Positions 8,741 to 17,741 of a stretch of 64,000 bases of DNA are shown piece by piece (position 1 is the first letter of the stretch; each line of letters opens with the position of its first letter). A model generated the notes under the pieces. It did not search any database and was not told where the DNA came from. It worked only from the letters and a program-made list of their open reading frames with translations. The stretch covers positions 12,139 to 76,138 of the forward strand of contig JASGEI010000003.1 of the NCBI GenBank assembly GCA_047606545.1, in the 5' to 3' direction. The DNA is from JASGDC01 sp047606545. Its GTDB lineage: Bacteria > Actinomycetota > Actinomycetes > Actinomycetales > Micrococcaceae. Both the position numbers and the translations under genes were made by a program.

Positions 8741-9484
8741 ATGGAAGTTATGGATATTAGATCAGCAACAATTTTGCCAGCAAAGCGTGAAGCTATTGAA
8801 CTACATACGAAAGATGGACTAAAGCTCATTGGTGAGCTTGCCGTACCAGAAGGGTCAATTGCTGGAACTTTAGTAACTTTCCATCCATTACCGACTCATG
8901 GTGGTTATATGGATTCTCATGTTTATAAAAAAGCATCTTTTCGATTGCCTGCACTAGCTAATATTGCAGTATTGCGGTTCAATACTCGTGGCACCTGTTC
9001 ACCTGCAGGTTGTAGTGAAGGTAAGTTTGATGGTGGAAATGCCGAAAAATACGATGTAGATGCGGCAATAGAGTTTGCCCGTAGTAGAGGATTGCCAAAT
9101 ATTTGGGTAGTAGGTTGGTCTTTTGGCACGGAGCTTACTTTAAAGTATGCAATGCAAGATGATGTCCAAGGCGCGATATTACTTTCTCCACCATTGCGTA
9201 CTGTTACTGATGAACATATGAAAGATTGGGCTGCTGATGGTCGCCCAGTTAAAGTGCTAGTCCCAGAATACGACGACTTTTTACAACCACCAGAGGCCAA
9301 GCGTCGATTTTTGTCACTTACTCAAGCAAATGTAATTGGTGTTCCAAAGGCTAAGCATCTTTGGGTAGGAGAGAAACAAGCTTCATATGTGCTTAATCAG
9401 ATTGTGGAAAGTGTAAATCCAGATGCGATTGGCTTGCCGAAGACTTGGGAAGGTGACTACGCAACAGAGAAACTGCCAAAATAA
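8741..9484 (+). CDS. Alpha/beta hydrolase
   Basis: Protein of 247 residues with the alpha/beta-hydrolase fold, similar to the COG2945-type hydrolases. The nucleophile elbow is GWSFG (Ser about residue 128), the acid is probably Asp in VPEYDDFLQPPEAKRRF, and the histidine is in AKHLWVG. FHPLPTHGG and RFNTRGTCSPAG are the oxyanion-side loops typical of this subgroup. No signal peptide is seen, so it should be cytoplasmic. Substrate unknown. ATG 8741 was kept as start; an in-frame ATG 9 bases later is possible since neither has a good ribosome site. It is divergent from nucS with a 32-bp gap. Confidence 0.85.
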   Translation: MEVMDIRSATILPAKREAIELHTKDGLKLIGELAVPEGSIAGTLVTFHPLPTHGGYMDSHVYKKASFRLPALANIAVLRFNTRGTCSPAGCSEGKFDGGNAEKYDVDAAIEFARSRGLPNIWVVGWSFGTELTLKYAMQDDVQGAILLSPPLRTVTDEHMKDWAADGRPVKVLVPEYDDFLQPPEAKRRFLSLTQANVIGVPKAKHLWVGEKQASYVLNQIVESVNPDAIGLPKTWEGDYATEKLPK

Positions 9485-9513
9485 AACTTATACTAAGCAA
9501 CCGTACCAACTCT

Positions 9514-9579
9514 CAAGGTATACATTTTTCTTAATTCCAGACGAAATTTCGTAAAGAAACTAGAAAAATGTATACCTTG
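9514..9579. terminator. 18-bp perfect hairpin between convergent genes (H2)
   Basis: Arms 9514-9531 and 9562-9579 (CAAGGTATACATTTTTCT and its complement) are perfect. The 30-nt loop itself contains the palindrome ACGAAATTTCGT (9541-9552). It lies in the 238-bp gap between the convergent hydrolase and AI-2E genes, so a bidirectional terminator role is likely, although no long T-run follows. Confidence 0.5.
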
Positions 9580-9722
9580 ATACTTCGTGCTTAATTATGT
9601 TTCTAAAGACATTTAAGCTCAACTATCATATATCAAGGATAATAAACTTATTGCAAGAGAGCTTTTTAATTTTAAGACTTACCTACGAGGGCATTAAAGG
9701 ATAAATAATAATTTGAGCCCTA

Positions 9723-10961
9723 TTATTGCTTATCTTGACGTGGAATTATTACCTCTCTAAATAGTAATTGTGCTGCTGCTGCAGTAGGAATTGCAATCAC
9801 TGCGCCTAGAACGCCAAGTAAATTGCCACCAATAACAATTGAAACGATTGATACTACTGGTGGAACTTCTACAGCTTTTTTCATAACAATTGGAGAAAGT
9901 ACATAACCTTCAATTTGAAGATAAATTAAGTAACAAATTGCGTAAATCAACGCAGTTTGCCAACCCACAGTAAGGGCGATTGAAGTTACGGTAATTAGTG
10001 CAATTGTTGGCCCAATTAGTGGGATAAATGCAAAAATTGCAACTAATGAAATTAGCAGGGCTCGGAATGGGATATTCAAAATAGTCATAAGTGTTCCTGC
10101 TATTGCAGCATTGATTATTGCAATAGTGGCTTGCCCAGTTACATAGCCACCGACACCTTGAATGACTTCTTCGCTTAGTACTTTAAAACGTTCACGACGT
10201 GAAGCTGGTGCAATGCGGTACATGAAAGCTTTAAATGCTGGCATAGATATTAGGAAGTACACGGTAAAGATTAAAATCATGAAAGTGCTAAGCAGTACAT
10301 GTGAAACTGCAGTGCCAGCCCCTATTAGCGTTCCGGCCAAGCTACTTGCTGATGATGTAAATTCCTTAATTAGTTTTTCTGCATTATTTTCAATATTTTG
10401 GCGAATACTAAAACGATGATCTAAATTATGGAACCAAGACGAGTTCAACATATTTTGGATATAAGTCGGCATGTGCTCGACCAATTGTGTAATTTGGTTG
10501 ACGATTGTCGGTACCAATATCGAGAAGAATACGCTGAAGGCAATTAGTAAGCCAAATAATACGATGCCAAGGCTTAAACCTCGTTTAAGTCCTTTGTCTG
10601 TAAGCTTTTGGACAATTGGTTCCATTCCTAGCGAAATAAATGCAGCAGTTACAATCCATATTATTGTCTCAGTTAATTTGTCTAATTGCGTGTAGATAAT
10701 AAAAGCTGCTAGAGCTCCTGAAGTCACTAAGAAACCAAAACGTACAGGATTATTTTTATCAAAAGGTTTCCCAGGGAAGCCAAATTTGTGTGGCTGGTTT
10801 GTTGATTTATTCGTTGTACTTTTATTATCTGTAACTAATTTCTCTTCAGTTTTTAATGGTGCTGCATCATTGTCAGCGTGCTTTTTAGTTTTAATAATCC
10901 CTGACAAAAAGCCTTTTTTCTCACTTTTGTCTGGATCCGACAAACTATTTTTCTCTGTCAT
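9723..10961 (-). CDS. AI-2E family transporter (YdiK/PerM type)
   Basis: Membrane protein of 412 residues with a polar, charged N-terminus (about 75 residues) followed by about eight hydrophobic segments. The pattern fits the AI-2E/PerM permease family: an early hairpin of two helices, a long amphipathic domain (residues 150-220) and a C-terminal bundle with FIPLIGPTIALI and IVIGGNLLGVLGAVIAIPTAAA. The start is ATG 10961, 5 bases after GAGGAG; an upstream in-frame TTG is part of that ribosome site. Despite the family name most members are not proven autoinducer-2 exporters, and the substrate here is unknown. It is divergent from the 11070 operon. Confidence 0.88.
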   Translation of the reverse strand: MTEKNSLSDPDKSEKKGFLSGIIKTKKHADNDAAPLKTEEKLVTDNKSTTNKSTNQPHKFGFPGKPFDKNNPVRFGFLVTSGALAAFIIYTQLDKLTETIIWIVTAAFISLGMEPIVQKLTDKGLKRGLSLGIVLFGLLIAFSVFFSILVPTIVNQITQLVEHMPTYIQNMLNSSWFHNLDHRFSIRQNIENNAEKLIKEFTSSASSLAGTLIGAGTAVSHVLLSTFMILIFTVYFLISMPAFKAFMYRIAPASRRERFKVLSEEVIQGVGGYVTGQATIAIINAAIAGTLMTILNIPFRALLISLVAIFAFIPLIGPTIALITVTSIALTVGWQTALIYAICYLIYLQIEGYVLSPIVMKKAVEVPPVVSIVSIVIGGNLLGVLGAVIAIPTAAAAQLLFREVIIPRQDKQ

Positions 10962-11069
10962 TTTTCTCCTCAATACTGGTATCTAGTTTAAACGCTTTGA
11001 TAACCTAGCTCAAATAAGCAATAACAGTTAAGCTGTATTTATAAGAATTTTTAAAATAAAAGAGGTAGA

Positions 11070-12050
11070 ATGCGCGATAAAACGAAGCTACTTACTGGAT
11101 TAGGTGCACTTGCCGTAATCACTGGTTTGGTACTGCTTACTTTTTTTGCTCCACCAGCAAAAATTACTAGTACTGCAGAATTAAATCAAGGTGCGCCTGT
11201 TGCGAATATTACCCCTGATGTTTATAACTTCCGTGCTAACGGTGCAGATATCGAGGTTGACGGTCCAGGTAAAGTCTTTGTTGCTCAAGCTCCACAAAGT
11301 GATATTAAACAGTGGATTGGAAAAGCTGCTAATACTTCAGTTGATACAGTAGATCGCAAAGGAAATATTAGTACTACTTTTAAAAATGGTGATAAAACTG
11401 TACCTAATCCTGATGGTAACGATACTTGGATTACTCAGCATGTTGGGCAAGGTAGTGTTAAAATGCATTGGGAGAATCCTGATAAAACTAATTGGGGTCT
11501 TATAATTGCTTCTGATGGTACTAACCCAGCACCAAAAACAGTATCGATAACATGGACTAATAATCATAAAAACCCATTTGCAATTCCATTGTTAGTTTTG
11601 GGTACACTACTTTTAGCTGTAGCTGCATTCATAAAATACCGTAATAGTGATCCAGTAGCTAAAAATATGCGTGAAGTTAAGAAGGCTAGTAAAAAAGAAG
11701 CAAAACAGCTTAAAAAGAACAGTAAAAAGCCACGTGTTAAAAAAGGCAACAAAAAGCCACGTAAATCAGCTAAAGCTGGTTTGGTATCTATCAAATCTAA
11801 AGCAAACAACCTAAATACTATTGAGGAAACTGGCCCTACTGATTTAATTGACCAAGTAGAGCCAAGGGTAGACACTGCTAAAACAGCACAAGTACCAATG
11901 CAAGAAGAAATAAAGCACAATATAGACTCACAGGTTAATGAACCAGAAGAATTTGATATTGACGCTGAATTAGCTAAATATGATGAGGAAATTGATAAGC
12001 CATTGCCATCTCGTCGAGAGTTAAGAAAACGACAAGCAGGTAGGAAATAA
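11070..12050 (+). CDS. Two-helix membrane protein, unknown
   Basis: Protein of 326 residues not recognised as a named family. It has an N-terminal helix (residues about 8-27), an extracytoplasmic domain (30-170) with several Trp and Asn residues, and a second helix (about 171-190). The cytoplasmic tail is first very basic, with Lys/Arg runs at 200-235, and then acidic (residues 250-310). The topology, one outside domain and a long charged inside tail, suggests a cell-envelope sensor or scaffold, but this is inference. Ribosome site GAGGTAG precedes ATG. The next gene starts immediately after its stop, and a thioredoxin gene follows, suggesting a three-gene envelope operon. Confidence 0.75.
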   Translation: MRDKTKLLTGLGALAVITGLVLLTFFAPPAKITSTAELNQGAPVANITPDVYNFRANGADIEVDGPGKVFVAQAPQSDIKQWIGKAANTSVDTVDRKGNISTTFKNGDKTVPNPDGNDTWITQHVGQGSVKMHWENPDKTNWGLIIASDGTNPAPKTVSITWTNNHKNPFAIPLLVLGTLLLAVAAFIKYRNSDPVAKNMREVKKASKKEAKQLKKNSKKPRVKKGNKKPRKSAKAGLVSIKSKANNLNTIEETGPTDLIDQVEPRVDTAKTAQVPMQEEIKHNIDSQVNEPEEFDIDAELAKYDEEIDKPLPSRRELRKRQAGRK

Positions 12051-13085
12051 ATGCGTAAACCTACAAAAGTTAGTATTGCAATTTTAAGCTCGATTAGTAT
12101 TTTAGGAATAGGGCATCAAGCAATTGCCCAAGATTCCTCAACTAGTGCATCACCGAGTGCCTCAGCTACACCTTCGCCTTCTGAAACAACTTTAAATTAT
12201 ACTACGGCCGTAACCCCTGATCAGTTACAACGTATCCTAAGCAACATCGCAAAAGCAGCTAATGCCGGGGATACTGCCAAAGACGCATCAAAACTTAGTA
12301 AACGTTTTACGGGACCAGCTTTAGATATGCGTACTGGCAACTATACTGTCCGTAAGGATGTTGCAAACTATACGCCATCAGCAAGTATTGGATCTGCTTC
12401 AGTTATGGCTCAAGTTATTGGTAAAACCGGTGCAGATTTCCCTCGTAAGATGATTGTGGTTTCTAAAGCTGATAATCAACTAGTGCCACAGGCTTTGCTC
12501 CTTGTTCAAAATTCAGCACGAGAAAATTACAAAGTAAATATGACAGCACAGCTACTGCCTGGTAGCACATTTCCACAACCCCTAGATTTAAACTATGTTG
12601 CAGATACCTTGCAACCTACAGCAGGTAGTTTCAAAATGAAACCACAAGATGCGCTTAAGCAGTATGGCGATGTGTTAGATAATAGTGGTGGCGGTAAGTA
12701 TGCTACTAACTTTACGGATAATCAATATATCCAACAGGTAAAGCAGTTTCAGGCTACTACTACAAAAAATATGAAAGAAGCCCAGAGTACTGCAGTTTAT
12801 AGCCATGTATCTCAACCAAGCCAGACAGTAGTTATGAAAACTTCAAAGAATTCTGCATTGGTATTTGGTTACTACAAATACCAAGTAGTCTTGACCCCAT
12901 CAGATGGTGGTAGTATTAACTTGCCTGATGAATGGCAAGCAATGGCTGATGGTCAAGAGGTATCATCAACACCGGTTACAGTAACTTATGGAGAAACTAT
13001 ACTAATGAATGTGCCAGATAAAAATAGTAACGATAAAATAAGTGTTATCGGTGCCGATCAAGATATCATTGATGTCAGTAACTAG
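12051..13085 (+). CDS. Secreted protein, unknown
   Basis: Protein of 344 residues with a clear Sec signal peptide: basic MRKPTK, a hydrophobic core and a likely cut after AIA (about residue 26). A Ser/Thr/Pro-rich linker follows (about residues 27-47), as is common where a surface domain is held off the membrane or wall. There is no lipobox cysteine and no LPxTG signal, so it is probably released or held by a partner such as the preceding membrane protein. The domain from about residue 50 contains repeated beta-rich stretches and is unrecognised. Its start codon directly abuts the stop of the preceding gene, so the pair is coupled. Confidence 0.78.
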   Translation: MRKPTKVSIAILSSISILGIGHQAIAQDSSTSASPSASATPSPSETTLNYTTAVTPDQLQRILSNIAKAANAGDTAKDASKLSKRFTGPALDMRTGNYTVRKDVANYTPSASIGSASVMAQVIGKTGADFPRKMIVVSKADNQLVPQALLLVQNSARENYKVNMTAQLLPGSTFPQPLDLNYVADTLQPTAGSFKMKPQDALKQYGDVLDNSGGGKYATNFTDNQYIQQVKQFQATTTKNMKEAQSTAVYSHVSQPSQTVVMKTSKNSALVFGYYKYQVVLTPSDGGSINLPDEWQAMADGQEVSSTPVTVTYGETILMNVPDKNSNDKISVIGADQDIIDVSN

Positions 13086-13096
13086 CTAGGTGAAAA

Positions 13097-13927
13097 ATGG
13101 AAAAAATTGCGACTCCGTCGTTTGTATTTTATGTAAAAGACTCTCAAGCTCCACAAATGATAGAGCTTTCAAAAAAAGTGCCAGTAGTAATTGACTTATG
13201 GGCACAGTGGTGTGCGCCTTGTCGTAAGTTAAGCCCAATTCTAGATAGCCTAGTTGAAGAGTATGAAGGTAAGATTGCTTTAGTTAAAATTGATGTCGAT
13301 AAAAATTATGGCGCAGCTCAAGCTTTTAATGCCCAGTCTATTCCTACAGTTTCAGGTCTAATTGACGGCCGTCCAGTGCAGATGTTTGTAGGTGCGTTGC
13401 CAAAAGCCCAAATTAAACAATACTTTGACGAATTGTTAAAGCTGGCAAAGCAACATACTGTAACTGGTGAATTAGAAAAAGATGAAAATGCTAAGCCTTT
13501 TTTTGAAGATAATGAAGATTCAGAAATGGCAGCTGCTCGTGATGCAATGATGAAAAATAAGCCAGCAGAAGCTGAAGAAATTTATACTAAAAAACTAGAC
13601 AATGACCCAGCAAATGCTGAAGCAAAATCTGGGCTTGCAATGGTTAAATTACTAAAACGCACCAAAGATTTTAACGCACCAGAAGTGCGGGAAAAAGCCG
13701 CTCAAGCCAACGATGATGTGCAGACTCAATTAGATGTGTCTGATTTGGATATGTTGGGTGGGCATGTTGAAGATGCATTTAATCGTCTTCTAAATATTAT
13801 CGAAATAGCTACTGGAGATGACAAAGAACAGGTCCGCACTAGGTTGCTAGAGTATTTCGATGTAGTAGGAGCAGATGACCCACGTGTGGTTAAAGCTCGT
13901 AAGTCTCTAGCTCGTTCTTTGTTTTAA
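13097..13927 (+). CDS. Thioredoxin-TPR co-chaperone-like protein (CnoX/YbbN type)
   Basis: Protein of 276 residues: an N-terminal thioredoxin domain (residues about 8-115) and a C-terminal TPR-like helical domain (about 135-276). The active site WCAPCRK (Cys39, Cys42) is intact, unlike E. coli CnoX/YbbN, which lacks a CxxC pair; the actinobacterial relatives keep it. The cis-proline is in AQSIPTV. The family protects clients from overoxidation and hands them to chaperonins; that role is carried over from homologues. No signal peptide, so cytoplasmic. It lies 11 bp after the secreted-protein gene and 15 bp before malic enzyme. Confidence 0.9.
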   Translation: MEKIATPSFVFYVKDSQAPQMIELSKKVPVVIDLWAQWCAPCRKLSPILDSLVEEYEGKIALVKIDVDKNYGAAQAFNAQSIPTVSGLIDGRPVQMFVGALPKAQIKQYFDELLKLAKQHTVTGELEKDENAKPFFEDNEDSEMAAARDAMMKNKPAEAEEIYTKKLDNDPANAEAKSGLAMVKLLKRTKDFNAPEVREKAAQANDDVQTQLDVSDLDMLGGHVEDAFNRLLNIIEIATGDDKEQVRTRLLEYFDVVGADDPRVVKARKSLARSLF

Positions 13928-13942
13928 GATAGGAAGTAAATA

Positions 13943-15388
13943 ATGGTTGCACCAAGTGTACAATATTCGATTACAATTCGTTTAGAAATTCCATCGCGGC
14001 CTACTGGTGTCAGTGAAGTCACCACCGCAGTTGAGGAATCAGGAGCAATGGTTACTGGTCTTGACGTAAACCATTCTGATAAAGAGATGGTTATCATTGA
14101 CGTAACTTGCTCTACCTCAAACGCTAATCACGCACGTACGGTTGTTGAAGCAATTCGTGCGGTTTCAGATGTTAAGATTGGTCGTGTTTCTGACCGTACT
14201 TTCTTGGCGCATCTTGGTGGTAAAATTGAAATCGAATCAAAGGTCCCAATTCGTAACCGTGATGACTTGTCGTTGGTATACACTCCAGGTGTAGCACGTG
14301 TTTGTGAAGCAATTGCAGCAGAACCAGATGATGCCCGTCGTTTGACAATTAAACGTAACACGATTGCAGTAGTATCTGATGGTTCAGCAGTATTGGGTCT
14401 TGGTAATATTGGGCCACTAGCTGCACTTCCAGTAATGGAAGGTAAAGCAGCTTTATTCAAACGCTTTGCTGATATTAATGCTTTCCCAGTTTGTCTGGAT
14501 ACACAAGATGTTGATGAAATTATCAAAGCAGTCGAAGCAATTGCACCAAACTTTGCTGGAATTAACCTTGAGGATATTTCAGCTCCTCGTTGTTTCGAAG
14601 TTGAAGCAAAATTACGTGAAAAATTAGACATCCCAGTATTTCATGATGATCAGCATGGAACTGCAATCGTAGCATTGGCTGCTTTGCGTAACGCACTTCG
14701 TGTTGTCGGTAAGGACTTGTCTAAAGTTAAGATTGTACTTTCAGGTGCGGGTGCTGCTGGTACTGCAATTTTGAAACTATTAATTCAGGCAGGTGCTGAG
14801 AATGTGGTAGTAGCCGATGTTAATGGTATTGTGCATAAAAACCGCGGAAAGCTTAATGAATCATTGCAGTGGATTGCAGATAATACTAATCCAGAAGATC
14901 TTGAAGGTAGTATTGACAAAGCAATGCGTGATGCTGATGTCTTCATTGGAGTTTCAGCCCCGAATGTTATTGGGGTTAAAGATCTCCTTTCGATGGCAGA
15001 TGATCCTATTGTGTTTGCGATGGCAAACCCGAATCCAGAAATTGATCCAGCGATTGCATCAAAATATGCAGCAGTAGTGGCCACTGGTCGAAGTGACCAT
15101 GCTAACCAAATTAATAATGTGCTAGCTTTCCCTGGTTTCTTCCGAGGGCTATTGGACGCTCAAGCTAGGACAATCTCAGACGAAATGCTATTAGCAGCTT
15201 CAATTGCGCTTTCGGAGATGGTTGAGGACGAGCAATTAAATGCTAGTTACATTATTCCAAGCGTTTTCAATGAAGATGTATCGAAGAATGTAGCCAAAGC
15301 TGTTAGCGAAGTTGCAGAAAAAGTTGAAGGTAAACGGAGAGCTAATTATGATAGCGTAACTCCGCCAGCATTAAGAAATGAGGCATAA
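13943..15388 (+). CDS. NAD-dependent malic enzyme with N-terminal ACT-like domain
   Basis: Oxidatively decarboxylates malate to pyruvate, linking the C4 pool to pyruvate. 481 residues: an ACT-like regulatory domain (residues about 5-85) precedes a short-form malic enzyme. Motifs include YTPGVARVCEAIA, LGLGNIGPLAALPVMEGKA, CLDTQDVDEI, the metal-binding DDQHGTAIV, and the Rossmann GAGAAGTAI. The ACT-like extension suggests allosteric control by a small molecule, as in other actinobacterial forms. Its stop overlaps the nagB start by one base. Cofactor preference (NAD rather than NADP) is inferred from the class. Confidence 0.95.
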   Translation: MVAPSVQYSITIRLEIPSRPTGVSEVTTAVEESGAMVTGLDVNHSDKEMVIIDVTCSTSNANHARTVVEAIRAVSDVKIGRVSDRTFLAHLGGKIEIESKVPIRNRDDLSLVYTPGVARVCEAIAAEPDDARRLTIKRNTIAVVSDGSAVLGLGNIGPLAALPVMEGKAALFKRFADINAFPVCLDTQDVDEIIKAVEAIAPNFAGINLEDISAPRCFEVEAKLREKLDIPVFHDDQHGTAIVALAALRNALRVVGKDLSKVKIVLSGAGAAGTAILKLLIQAGAENVVVADVNGIVHKNRGKLNESLQWIADNTNPEDLEGSIDKAMRDADVFIGVSAPNVIGVKDLLSMADDPIVFAMANPNPEIDPAIASKYAAVVATGRSDHANQINNVLAFPGFFRGLLDAQARTISDEMLLAASIALSEMVEDEQLNASYIIPSVFNEDVSKNVAKAVSEVAEKVEGKRRANYDSVTPPALRNEA

Positions 15389-16167
15389 TGGAAGTTATTA
15401 TTCTAAAGAATGAAGAAGAAATCGGTGCAGTCGCAGCTGATGCTTTTGAGAATCTACTAAAAGAGAAACCAGGAGCGGTATTAGGTGTTGCTACAGGTTC
15501 TTCGCCTTTGCCAATTTATAACGAATTAGCAAAGCGTTCAGGTAAAAGCATTGACTTCTCAAAAGCTAAAGCTTTTTCTTTAGATGAATATGTAGGTCTA
15601 CCTGCCGGGCATCCTGAGTCTTATGCTGAAGTGGTGCGTAAAGAGTTTACTGAACGCACTAATATCAACCCAAAGAATGTCCGTACTCCTGATGGTCAAG
15701 CGAAAGATATTCAAAAGGCTGTAGAAGAGTATGATGCTGCAATTCAAGAAGCAGGTGGTGTTGATATTCAAATTTTAGGTATTGGTACCGATGGTCACAT
15801 TGGTTTCAATGAGCCTGGATCTTCATTAGCATCTCGTACTCGTCTAAAGTCACTAACTAAGCAGACACGTGAAGATAACGCGCGTTTTTTCGATAGTATT
15901 GATGATGTGCCTCATCATGTGATGACACAGGGTATCGGTACTATCATGGAAGCTAAGCATATCTTGATTGTTATCATGGGTGAAAATAAGGCGCAAGCAG
16001 TGCATGATTTTGTTGAGGGTCCAATCTCAGCAAGCTGTCCAGCGACAATTTTGCAGATGCACCCACACGTTACCGTGCTACTTGATGAAGCAGCAGCTAG
16101 TAAGTTAGAGTTAGCTGATTACTACACTCAGACATACGAAAATAAGCCAGAATGGCAAGGGCTATAG
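15388..16167 (+). CDS. nagB: Glucosamine-6-phosphate deaminase
   Basis: Isomerises and deaminates glucosamine-6-phosphate to fructose-6-phosphate and ammonia, completing the pathway begun by NagA (6832-8010). 259 residues, typical length. Motifs: GVATGSSPLPIYN (phosphate loop), FSLDEYVGL with the catalytic Asp, and GIGTDGHIGFNEPGSS with the ring-opening His and the DGHIGFNEP signature. Its start overlaps the malic enzyme stop (TAATG), so the two are translationally coupled. nagA and nagB are separate in this genome rather than in one nag operon. Confidence 0.96.
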   Translation: MEVIILKNEEEIGAVAADAFENLLKEKPGAVLGVATGSSPLPIYNELAKRSGKSIDFSKAKAFSLDEYVGLPAGHPESYAEVVRKEFTERTNINPKNVRTPDGQAKDIQKAVEEYDAAIQEAGGVDIQILGIGTDGHIGFNEPGSSLASRTRLKSLTKQTREDNARFFDSIDDVPHHVMTQGIGTIMEAKHILIVIMGENKAQAVHDFVEGPISASCPATILQMHPHVTVLLDEAAASKLELADYYTQTYENKPEWQGL

Positions 16168-16175
16168 GAGTAATA

Positions 16176-16469
16176 ATGGGCGATATTTTGGAGAAAGATT
16201 CTACAGCAGGCGGTACGACCACTGTTATTGAACGTGAAGAAGCGGTAAAGCGCCTACATGAACCAGGCGATGAAGAGCGGTTTTCACATTATGCTAAAAA
16301 ACGTGATTTAGATGAATCACTAATTATGGGTACTCCAGTCGTTGCTCTATGTGGGAAAGTGTGGGTTCCGAATCGGGATCCACAACGTTTTCCAGTTTGT
16401 CCAGATTGTAAAAAGATATTTGAAGGTTTAGCTCCAGGTGATAATGGAGATTCAGGTAACGATGATTAA
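16176..16469 (+). CDS. DUF3039 zinc-ribbon-like protein
   Basis: Small actinobacterial protein of 97 residues with the DUF3039 pattern: a polar N-terminus, LHEPGDEERFSHYAKK, and ALCGKVWVPNRDPQRFPVCPDCKKIFEGL. Cys residues in ALCGK and CPDC probably bind zinc with a nearby His. The function of the family is unknown. Start ATG 16176 follows TAGGAG by 5 bases; an in-frame ATG 24 bases upstream lies inside nagB and has no ribosome site. It overlaps the dapB start by 8 bases, implying coupling. Confidence 0.88.
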   Translation: MGDILEKDSTAGGTTTVIEREEAVKRLHEPGDEERFSHYAKKRDLDESLIMGTPVVALCGKVWVPNRDPQRFPVCPDCKKIFEGLAPGDNGDSGNDD

Positions 16470-17196
16470 AGTTGCAGTAATTGGTGCTAATGGCAAAATG
16501 GGTAGTGAAACTATCAAAGCCATTTCTGAGACGGATGATTTAAAAGTAGTAGCTAAGTTAGACTCCGATTCTAATCTGGAGGAAATGCTTGTTGCTGATG
16601 TGATGGTTGATTTCACACATCCAGAAGCTTCTGAAAAGAATGTGCGTTATGCAGTTGAACATGGTGTGCATTGCGTAGTTGGATCAAGTGGTTGGAATCA
16701 AGATAAGCAAGACGAATTAGCTAGCTTATTAGAAAAATACTCAGAAACTAATGTATTTATTGCCCCTAATTTTGCATTAGGTGCGGTATTAGCGATGTCT
16801 TTTGCTGCGAAAGCAGCTAAATTCTTTGATTCAGTAGAAGTAATTGAAATGCACCATCCACAAAAAGTTGATGCACCAAGTGGTACTGCAGTTAGCACTG
16901 CAGAAGCAATTGCAAAAGCTCGTAAAGTAGCTAATTGTGCTGCTATTCCTGATGCAACTGTTAATGATGGTAAAGCACGTGGTGCTGATATTGATGGAGT
17001 TAAAGTACATGCCGTGCGACTACAAGGTTTAGTAGCGCATCAAGAAGTATTGCTTGGTAATTCAGGTGAGCAGCTAGTTTTAAGGCATGATAGTTTTGAC
17101 CGTAAATCATTTATGCCAGGTGTGGTGTTAGCAGTACGAGAAGTGCAAAAACATCAAGGTTTAACTGTCGGTTTAGATAAGTTGATGGGAATCTAA
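16462..17196 (+). CDS. dapB: 4-hydroxy-tetrahydrodipicolinate reductase
   Basis: NAD(P)H-dependent reductase of lysine/diaminopimelate synthesis, acting on the DapA product. 244 residues from ATG 16462. N-terminal Rossmann motif VIGANGKMG and the catalytic signature EMHHPQKVDAPSGTA (His pair and Lys) are intact. An in-frame ATG 24 bases upstream adds residues before the normal beta-strand, so the later start was chosen. It overlaps the DUF3039 gene and is followed 2 bp later by a membrane TPR-like protein. It opens the dapB-to-dapF block. Confidence 0.96.
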   Translation: MIKVAVIGANGKMGSETIKAISETDDLKVVAKLDSDSNLEEMLVADVMVDFTHPEASEKNVRYAVEHGVHCVVGSSGWNQDKQDELASLLEKYSETNVFIAPNFALGAVLAMSFAAKAAKFFDSVEVIEMHHPQKVDAPSGTAVSTAEAIAKARKVANCAAIPDATVNDGKARGADIDGVKVHAVRLQGLVAHQEVLLGNSGEQLVLRHDSFDRKSFMPGVVLAVREVQKHQGLTVGLDKLMGI

Positions 17197-17198
17197 CT

Positions 17199-17651
17199 TT
17201 GAAGACTAAACTCGGGTTAGTAGCAATAATTGTCCTACTGCTATTTTATATATGGGTAGCATTTGATCGAGCTTTTTTGTTAATCCGAGCTTCAGAGCCA
17301 TTGGCAAAGATTTTTGGTTTTGCTTTATTGGTTATCCCGATAGTAGTGCTTTGGGCACTGATAGCTGAACTTCATTTTGGTATGCGGACCAAGAAATTAG
17401 CAGATGATTTAGAAAAACGTAATCTCCTACCTGTGGATGATTTACCGCGCACCCCAGGGGGACGTATCATTAAAGAAGCCGCTGATTCACGTTTTACCGA
17501 GTTTAAGACACAAGTCGAAGAACGTCCTGAATCTTGGGAAGCATGGTTTAACTTATCATGTGGTTATGACATGGCAAGTGATCGGACTAGAGCTCGTAAA
17601 GCAATGCGTAAAGCAATTGAGCTTTATGACGCCGGAGTAAGATTAAATTAA
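17199..17651 (+). CDS. Membrane-anchored TPR-like protein
   Basis: Protein of 150 residues starting at TTG just 2 bp after dapB. Two hydrophobic helices (about residues 5-22 and 36-58) flank a short loop. The soluble tail (65-150) carries a TPR-like helical hairpin (about 100-145) containing ESWEAWFNLSCGYDMASDRT. A small membrane protein also follows dapB in mycobacteria. Function unknown; a protein-binding role in the envelope is only an inference from the TPR-like tail. An 84-bp gap with several AT-rich palindromes, including TATTCGAATA at 17696-17705, separates it from thyX. Confidence 0.75.
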   Translation: MKTKLGLVAIIVLLLFYIWVAFDRAFLLIRASEPLAKIFGFALLVIPIVVLWALIAELHFGMRTKKLADDLEKRNLLPVDDLPRTPGGRIIKEAADSRFTEFKTQVEERPESWEAWFNLSCGYDMASDRTRARKAMRKAIELYDAGVRLN

Positions 17652-17741
17652 TTAGACATATGGTAGTTGATAATTTACTTGAAATAGATTCGACGTATTC
17701 GAATAGACAATATTCAAAATGTTATTCTTGAAGGGATGACT

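Noticed and set aside
17690..17720. Operator palindrome upstream of thyX (TATTCGAATA)
   Set aside because: A 10-bp palindrome in AT-rich DNA is expected by chance and has no second copy; mentioned only in the neighbouring entry.
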